Shown here one piece after another: positions 58,716 to 64,000 of a stretch of 64,000 nucleotides of DNA. This stretch comes from Ziziphus jujuba (taxonomy: Eukaryota > Streptophyta > Magnoliopsida > Rosales > Rhamnaceae), in assembly GCF_031755915.1 (NCBI RefSeq), contig NC_083386.1, positions 22,987,001 through 23,051,000 on the forward strand, read 5' to 3'. The notes under the pieces were generated by a model. That model was given only the letters and a program-made list of their open reading frames with translations. It made no database searches and was not told where the DNA came from. A program made the translations under genes and the position numbers. Positions within the stretch are counted from its first letter, which is position 1, and each line of letters starts with the position of its first letter.

Positions 58716-59411
58716 CTATCCCATACGAGACACATGCTCCTCAAATATGCCTACTAGTAAAGCCTTGGTCAATGGATCTGCTACCATGCTGTAAGTAGGC
58801 GTGTGAACAACAGTAATGAGACCTTCTTTAACTTTCTCATTTACCACAAAATACTTTACATCAATGTACCTTGCACCAGGGGTACCTTTTAAATTATTGG
58901 AGAAAGATACTACTACAGTATTGTCACAATATATCATAATAGACCTCTTAATGGAGTCAACCACTCCCAAATCAGGAATAAAATTCCGAAGCCAAACTGC
59001 ATGACAAGTAGCGTCATAACACACCACATACTCTGCCTCCATAGTCGAGGATGTTGTCACTGCCTGCTTGGCACTCCGCCAAGATACAGCATCACTATAA
59101 CCAACTACATCAAGGGAGTTGGTGCGTCGATATGTCAACATATGATATTTAGTACCTTGAAGATACCTAAAGACCTTCTTAACTGCTTGGTAATGAATAG
59201 GACCAGGATTACTCATAAATCTACCAAGCACACCCACAGCAAAAGCTATATCAGGCCGTGTACAAACTTGAGCATATATTAAACTATCCACTACTGAAGA
59301 ATAGTGAACATTTTTCATTGTCATCCTTTCTCTACCATTCTTGGGACACTGATCCCTAAAAAACCTTTCACCCTTCGTGACTGGTACATTTTCAGGAGAA
59401 CAATTATGCAT
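58716..59411 (-). pseudogene. copia-4 RNase H
   Basis: A 231-codon frame starts in the RT C-terminal part (SLIYAQVCTRPDIAFAVGVL) and carries RNase H: SWRSAKQAVTTSSTMEAEYV, then IYCDNTVVVSFSNN, IDVKYFVVNEKV and ADPLTKALL. The usual glycine/aspartate-rich start (GYSDADWAG...) is shortened to GYSDAVSW, so a piece is deleted. It is in a different frame from the RT next to it. Confidence 0.85.
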
Positions 59412-60018
59412 ATCAAACTCTTAAGTATTCTATCACTATAGGCTCTTTGAGATAATTGCAATACATAATTAATCCTATCTCGAACAATCTTGATGCCCAA
59501 AACAAAAGAAGCCTCTCCAAGATCTATCATATCAAAATGGTTGCACAACATCTGCTTTGTCTCAACCAACAAGTCAGTGTCATTGGTAGCTAAGAGTATG
59601 TCATCAACATCCAACACCAGTAATATAAAACTGCTCCCATTGACCTTCATATATATGCATCTATCACAACATCCTCCTTAAAGCCATTTTTTATGACAAC
59701 CTTATCAAACTTGAGATACCATTGCCTCGAAGCCTGTTTAAGACCATAAATAGACTTCTTAAGCTTACAAATCAAATTTTCATTCCCTGTTTGCTGGAAC
59801 CCAACTGGTTGAACCATATATACATCCTCATACAAATCACCATTCAGAAAAGTAGTTCTGACATCCATCTGATACAACTCCTGGTCATAAAGTGCCACAA
59901 TCGCCATAATGATTCTAAAAGAATCCTTTGTGGATACTGGAGAAAATGTCTCTGTATAATCAATATATTCCTTCTGGCTAAACCCTTTGGCTACAAGTCT
60001 AGCCTTATACATCTCCAC
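59321..60018 (-). pseudogene. copia-4 reverse transcriptase
   Basis: Two overlapping frames: 60018-59647 has MYKARLVAKGFSQKEYIDYT, QMDVRTTFLNGDLYEDVYMV and KKSIYGLKQASRQWYLKFDK. Then 59650-59321 has the catalytic core as LVLDVDDILLATND (D-V-D-D in place of Y-V-D-D) and FDMIDLGEASFVLGIKI. A frameshift near 59650 separates them. These are TNT1/Tork-like wordings. Confidence 0.85.
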
Positions 60019-60436
60019 TTAACCATTAGAGTCTACCATTAGAGTCTCTTTTAGTCTTAAAGACCCATTTACACTCTATAGGCTTGCTATCCTCTGGTAA
60101 CTCAACCAAATCTCAAACACCATTTAATGCCATGGATTTCATTTCATCTTTCATTGCATCCAACTAAAAATTTGAGTGTGAGCTGCTTATAGCCTCCTCA
60201 TAAGTGACTAGATTTAAATCATCACTTATATCAAAATTATGCTCCTGCAAGTAAACCTCATACTCATCAAGAATAGCTGATCTCTTCGTCCTTTGTGACC
60301 TTCTCAAAGTCACATCAGTATCTGTAATAACTGGAATATCCTGCCCTTCAATAATTGGTTCATCTTGACCGACTACTGATTCATCAACTATTGAATTAAT
60401 AATATCTCTATCAAGAACAACAATACGAAGAATGCT

Positions 60437-60676
60437 CTAGATTGAGGCTCCTTTTGTACCATTACTATCATCAAACCCAAAATCATCTTCAAAATAAACA
60501 GCCCTGTCTGATTCCACAATTCTAATGATGTGAGATGGATAAAAAAATCTTGAACTCCTAGATCCTATACAATAGCCAACAAAATATCCACTTATAGTTT
60601 TAGAATCCAACTTCTTAATTTGGGGCTTATAAATCCTTATTTTAGCTTTGCAATCCCATATTCGAAAATGGTGCAA
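60437..60676 (-). pseudogene. copia-4 integrase C-terminal region
   Basis: A 79-codon frame reads FRIWDCKAKIRIYKPQIKKL, then ISGYFVGYCIGSRSSRFFYP and FEDDFGFDDSN, the standard end of a copia integrase before the RT. It is separated from the integrase core by stops. Confidence 0.8.
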
Positions 60677-60865
60677 ATTAGGCTTTTGTCCTGACTACAA
60701 CTCAAAAGGAATCTTAGGAACGGATTTACCTGAAACTTGATTCCAAATATAAGCCGCCATCCTTAAAGCCTCTTCCCACAAGTAATCTGGCAAACTAGAA
60801 TTTGCCAACATAAATCGCACCATATCTAACAAAGTACGATTTCTCCTCTCGGCTATGCCATTCTA

Positions 60866-61558
60866 CTAAGGAGTACCAGGCATAGTATATTGCGCATCAA
60901 TACCACACTCACGTAAATATATTGCAAAAAGCCCTGGGTTCCGTCTAGTCTCATCATATCTGTCATAAAATTCACCACCTCTATCAGACCTCACAGCTTT
61001 TATTTTCTTATTCTTTTGAAGTTTCATCTTTACCTTAAACTCCTTAAAAGCAACTAAAGAATCCGACTTCTCACGGATAAGTTCAACATATCCATAACGA
61101 GAAAAATCATCAATAAAGGTAATAAAATACCTATAACCACCCAAAGCAGTTGGTGTAAAAGGTCCACATATATCGGTATGGATTAATTCCAAAACATCTC
61201 CACACATTGCTATCTTATCGTTTCTAACCTTAAAAGTTAATTTCTCTTTTAGATATTCAACACAAATCAACAACTCTGAAAAATCAAGATTGGAAAGTAT
61301 TCCATCCTTCACTAATCTTTCCATTTTGTGCCTAGAAGTATGTTCCAAACACTTATGCCATAACATCAAGAAATTATCATTAACTCTTGGACGTTTGGAA
61401 GTAACAATAGGGGTAACAACAGAATAACTGAGACCATTATTAAATAAATCAAGTGTATATAAATTGCCACATAAAGTTCCAAAACCAACGATTTTACCAT
61501 CCTTATACACTTCAACTTTGTTATGTCCAAACAAGAAACTATAACCTTGACTATCCAA
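60866..61558 (-). pseudogene. copia-4 integrase core
   Basis: A 230-codon frame has the GAG-pre-integrase part (LWHKCLEHTSRHKMERLVKD), then DICGPFTPTALGGYRYFITF, IDDFSRYGYVELIREKSDSL, then VRSDRGGEFYDRYDE and the end IDAQYTMPGTP. The D, D and E expected at catalytic positions are present. The frame breaks right after TMPGTP, where ...QQNGVAERRN is normally found; the next bases read on in that sense behind a stop. Confidence 0.85.
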
Positions 61559-61609
61559 AAGAGAAATAAATAATAAGTTCCTCCTAATTGAGGGTACATA
61601 GGAAACTTC

Positions 61610-62350
61610 TTATAATTCTAAAACATATCCAGTGGCAAGCTTCAACTTGACTGTTCCCATGATATCCACCTTCTCTCTTGAGATATCTCCCATATAAACA
61701 TGCTGCAAAAGATTGGTTAGCCCCCTTTGCCTTATCATCTTCTGCAATAAATTAGTAACATGAATTGTTACTCTAGTATCTAACCACCATGAATTCATAG
61801 GCACATCAATAATATTGGTCTCAATCATTAAAATATTATCTTTCTTCTCTTGCTTTCCCTTTAAATTCCAACACTTTATCTTCTTGTGTCTAACTTTATT
61901 GCAGTAGTCACACCTTCCATTGAAATACTCTTTCATTTCTCCTATCTGAAAAGCATCATCATACTTAGTATTATTCAAAAGGTCCAAATAATGATGTTTC
62001 TCGTTCATATCAAACTTGATAAATTTCTTTCCTATCTCCTCAATAAATTCCTTTGCAGTGTCAATCTTAGGAATACTACCATATATAGCTTCATCCATAT
62101 AATTCTCCATCATCATCATGCAACACTTATTAGAATGCTTCCAATCCTCATAAAGTTTCCTAATTGCTATACTACTCTCATCAATTGGTATCTCTAGTCG
62201 ATCTATCTCCAAGGCCAAATCTAATTTCATGAATGTCAAATTCTTAACTAAAGTCTTCTTCCACTTCTGATAATTTGTCCCATCAAATTTTATCATGGTA
62301 GTTATAGGCAAAACATTCGGGGTGCTACTAACTGTGAAAATAGTAAACAC
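61610..62350 (-). pseudogene. copia-4 gag and protease start
   Basis: A 246-codon frame starts at the ATG at 62350 and reads LPITTMIKFDGTNYQKWKKT, a copia gag start. A shortened zinc knuckle CDYCNKVRHKKIKCW (CX2CX4HX4C) follows, then the protease area WWLDTRVTIHVTN, where R stands in place of the glycine of the D-S/T-G active site. Gag is shorter than usual, so an internal deletion is likely. Confidence 0.8.
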
Positions 62351-63902
62351 AATAAAACATCTAATATATGTAAAACAATAACTATTTTCCAGTCCTTGAA
62401 TACAAAATATGAAATATCAATATTGCTAGGGTTTTTGTAGCACTAAAGATATCCTTTCGTGGACCAGGGACAGTCAACCAAATAACTACAATCAAATGCA
62501 TTGAACTGAATAACCGACAGAGTAACTCAGAACCTGCGATTCATGGCATTCAATTAACTTCCACTGCCATTCTAGATGTCATACGAAGCAACTAAAACTG
62601 TCAATAGGGTAGCCTAGTTACCCGTATAGTCCCTGGTTAATAAATAGGAGAGAACAACATTTGGCAATTTCATGAAATAGGCAAACATAAAATATGTCAT
62701 CCACTATGCCACCATACATTACATTGGTACACATAATGCAAACAAAATAAATCTCATGATAAGTAAGTACCTAAAATCCCATATTACTATACCAACTAGG
62801 CACAAAGCCTTTTTAGGACAAGCTAACACAATCCAAATTTTCAAACATAGACATGTAAATTTAATTTAAGAAAATTGGAATAGAATAAATACACAAATGA
62901 ATTAATCACCATTAAATAAATAAATAAGTAACAATTTTTATTTTTTTTATCAATGATATTAAACAATAGATAAATAAATAAATAACCAACATATAAATTA
63001 ACAAAATAAAACCCAAAAAAAAAAATTTAAATTTTTCGGCTGCTGACGTCAGCGAACGACACGTCGTGCTAATGTCAGCATGATGACGTCAGCACTAATG
63101 GACCAAACGACCTGTCGTTCAGGTCATCTTCATCAGACTCGGTTTCTATCCAGACGGGTCACGCGACCAGATTTGTGTATCGGGCGATATCTCGCTGTTC
63201 CGGCCACCATTTCCGACAATACAGGCGTCGATGGATTCGTTTGTTCTTGGGAGATTGTTTCCCCAACTCAATTTGGTCTAAAAATCCCAGAAAAATAAAC
63301 ACCCAAGCAAGAGTCATTTCGACCACAGGTTTCACAAACAACTCATTTTTTACAAGATTTTGTACCGAATTAAAGAGTCTAAATCACTCTATTCAAACCG
63401 AAAAACACAATAAAACATCGCCCAGGTCTCAATATTATCAATAACAAAAATTTGCTTTATTCGGATTTAGGATTTTTTTTTTTAATAAGGATTTTCAGAT
63501 CCAATTAGAAATAATAAACAATATAAAGCACAACAAAGAAGAATTTTCCACCGTACCCAGGTCTTAAATCGAACTAATACAAAAATTATACAAATTTTGC
63601 ACAAATTTGATCTAAAACCCAATAACCACCAGTTTCGCAAAACAGAATATTTCACAATTTTTTCGTTTGTTTGTTTTTTTTTTTTTTTTAAGGCACAACT
63701 CAATTGATTTATTCAAAGAAAATAAACGCAGGACTCTCCAATTATACATGTACACTCGGGGAAGACAAAATAAAACAAAAAGGCCATGTATATACTTGGA
63801 TCACAAAGATCATTCAATAGCCACATCTGAATCACAATTAATATAACAATAGATCACAAGAAAAATTTATTATACATATTAACCATATGTTTTAATACCT
63901 AT
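62351..63902 (-). other. Leader region of copia-4
   Basis: About 1.55 kb between gag and the 5' LTR, long for a copia leader. It has a GC-rich, palindrome-rich patch at 63037-63180 with two TGACGTCA boxes. A sequence like ATACC near 63895-63900 may be what remains of the primer-binding site. Open frames here on the + strand (63080-63298, 63175-63444) look like chance. Confidence 0.5.
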
Positions 63903-64000
63903 TGTTAGAATTTATGGATCTAAATATACATAATAAATTTTATTAAATATCAAATTACTAACTTCCAAATGCAATTATTGATAAATTAAATTTTTAATCC
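63903..64000 (-). repeat. 5' LTR of copia-4, cut by window end
   Basis: The 98 bases beginning TGTTAGAATTTATGGATC match the first bases of the LTR at 57654. Confidence 0.88.

Larger units (their letters stand above)
57654..64000 (-). mobile_element. copia-4: Ty1/copia element, running past the window end
   Basis: A minus-strand element. Its 3' LTR is 57654-58156 (503 bp), followed on the + strand by the inverse of a polypurine tract (TTCTCCCACTT, 58157). RNase H, RT, integrase, protease and gag follow up to 62350. The other LTR starts at 63903 (TGTTAGAATTTATGG) and is cut by the window end. A long leader (62351-63902) separates it from gag. Frameshifts and stops break the polyprotein. Its target duplicate should be CCAAC or similar, but the far side is not visible. 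Confidence 0.9.

Noticed and set aside
63080..63298. 72-codon open frame in the copia-4 leader
   Set aside because: It runs opposite to the element and consists of the palindrome-rich patch; no domain or start context.

Overview
The window looks like nuclear DNA of a eudicot plant. It is AT-rich, its genes have introns, it is packed with LTR retrotransposons, and its only well-kept host genes are plant-specific ankyrin-repeat/PGG membrane proteins of the BDA1-like (ACD6/ITN1-related) class. The species cannot be told from the sequence.

The backbone is a tandem array of two-exon ANK-PGG genes, all on the + strand, built from a repeated block. Names used here: unit A has A1 (9794-11433, broken), A2 (12738-14231, intact), A3 (14674-16192, broken), A4 (16892-18330, one frameshift) and A5 (18697-20618, intact). 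Unit B has B1 (39797-41370, broken), B4 (45342-46779, broken) and the first part of a chimera. Unit C starts inside that chimera (B5/C1, 47146-49079, intact) and continues with C2 (50383-51925, broken), C3 (52310-53762, broken), C4 (54470-55907, intact) and C5 (56270-57653, cut by a retrotransposon). The B5/C1 gene joins an A5-like front to an A1-like back and marks an unequal crossover between units.

Upstream of A1 and of B1 lies the same flank: one LTR of a Ty3/gypsy element on the minus strand, then the last two exons of a TMEM135-like (Tim17/22/23-type) gene fragment. Because the flank is present twice, several transposon insertions can be read against an empty site in the other copy: copia-1 (5567-8806, TSD GTAAC), a 2.8 kb solo-LTR-like insertion (31410-34183, TSD CTTGA) and copia-2 (34554-39250, TSD AACAT). 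The complete gypsy element (22285-29549, TSD ATAGG) lacks an integrase region. In unit B the segment carrying genes 2 and 3 is replaced by a transposase-like fragment plus a 5'-truncated copia-3 ending in poly(A) (41465-44881). The window closes inside copia-4 (57654 to beyond 64000, minus strand), which interrupts C5.

The intact genes share a conserved GC-AG intron splitting the ankyrin part from the PGG/membrane part, and several have a start-stop AUGUGA upstream ORF about 26 bases before the main ATG. The proteins are predicted to sit in a membrane with an ankyrin domain outside the bilayer. The family is known for roles in immunity and stress signalling, but the role of these copies is inference.
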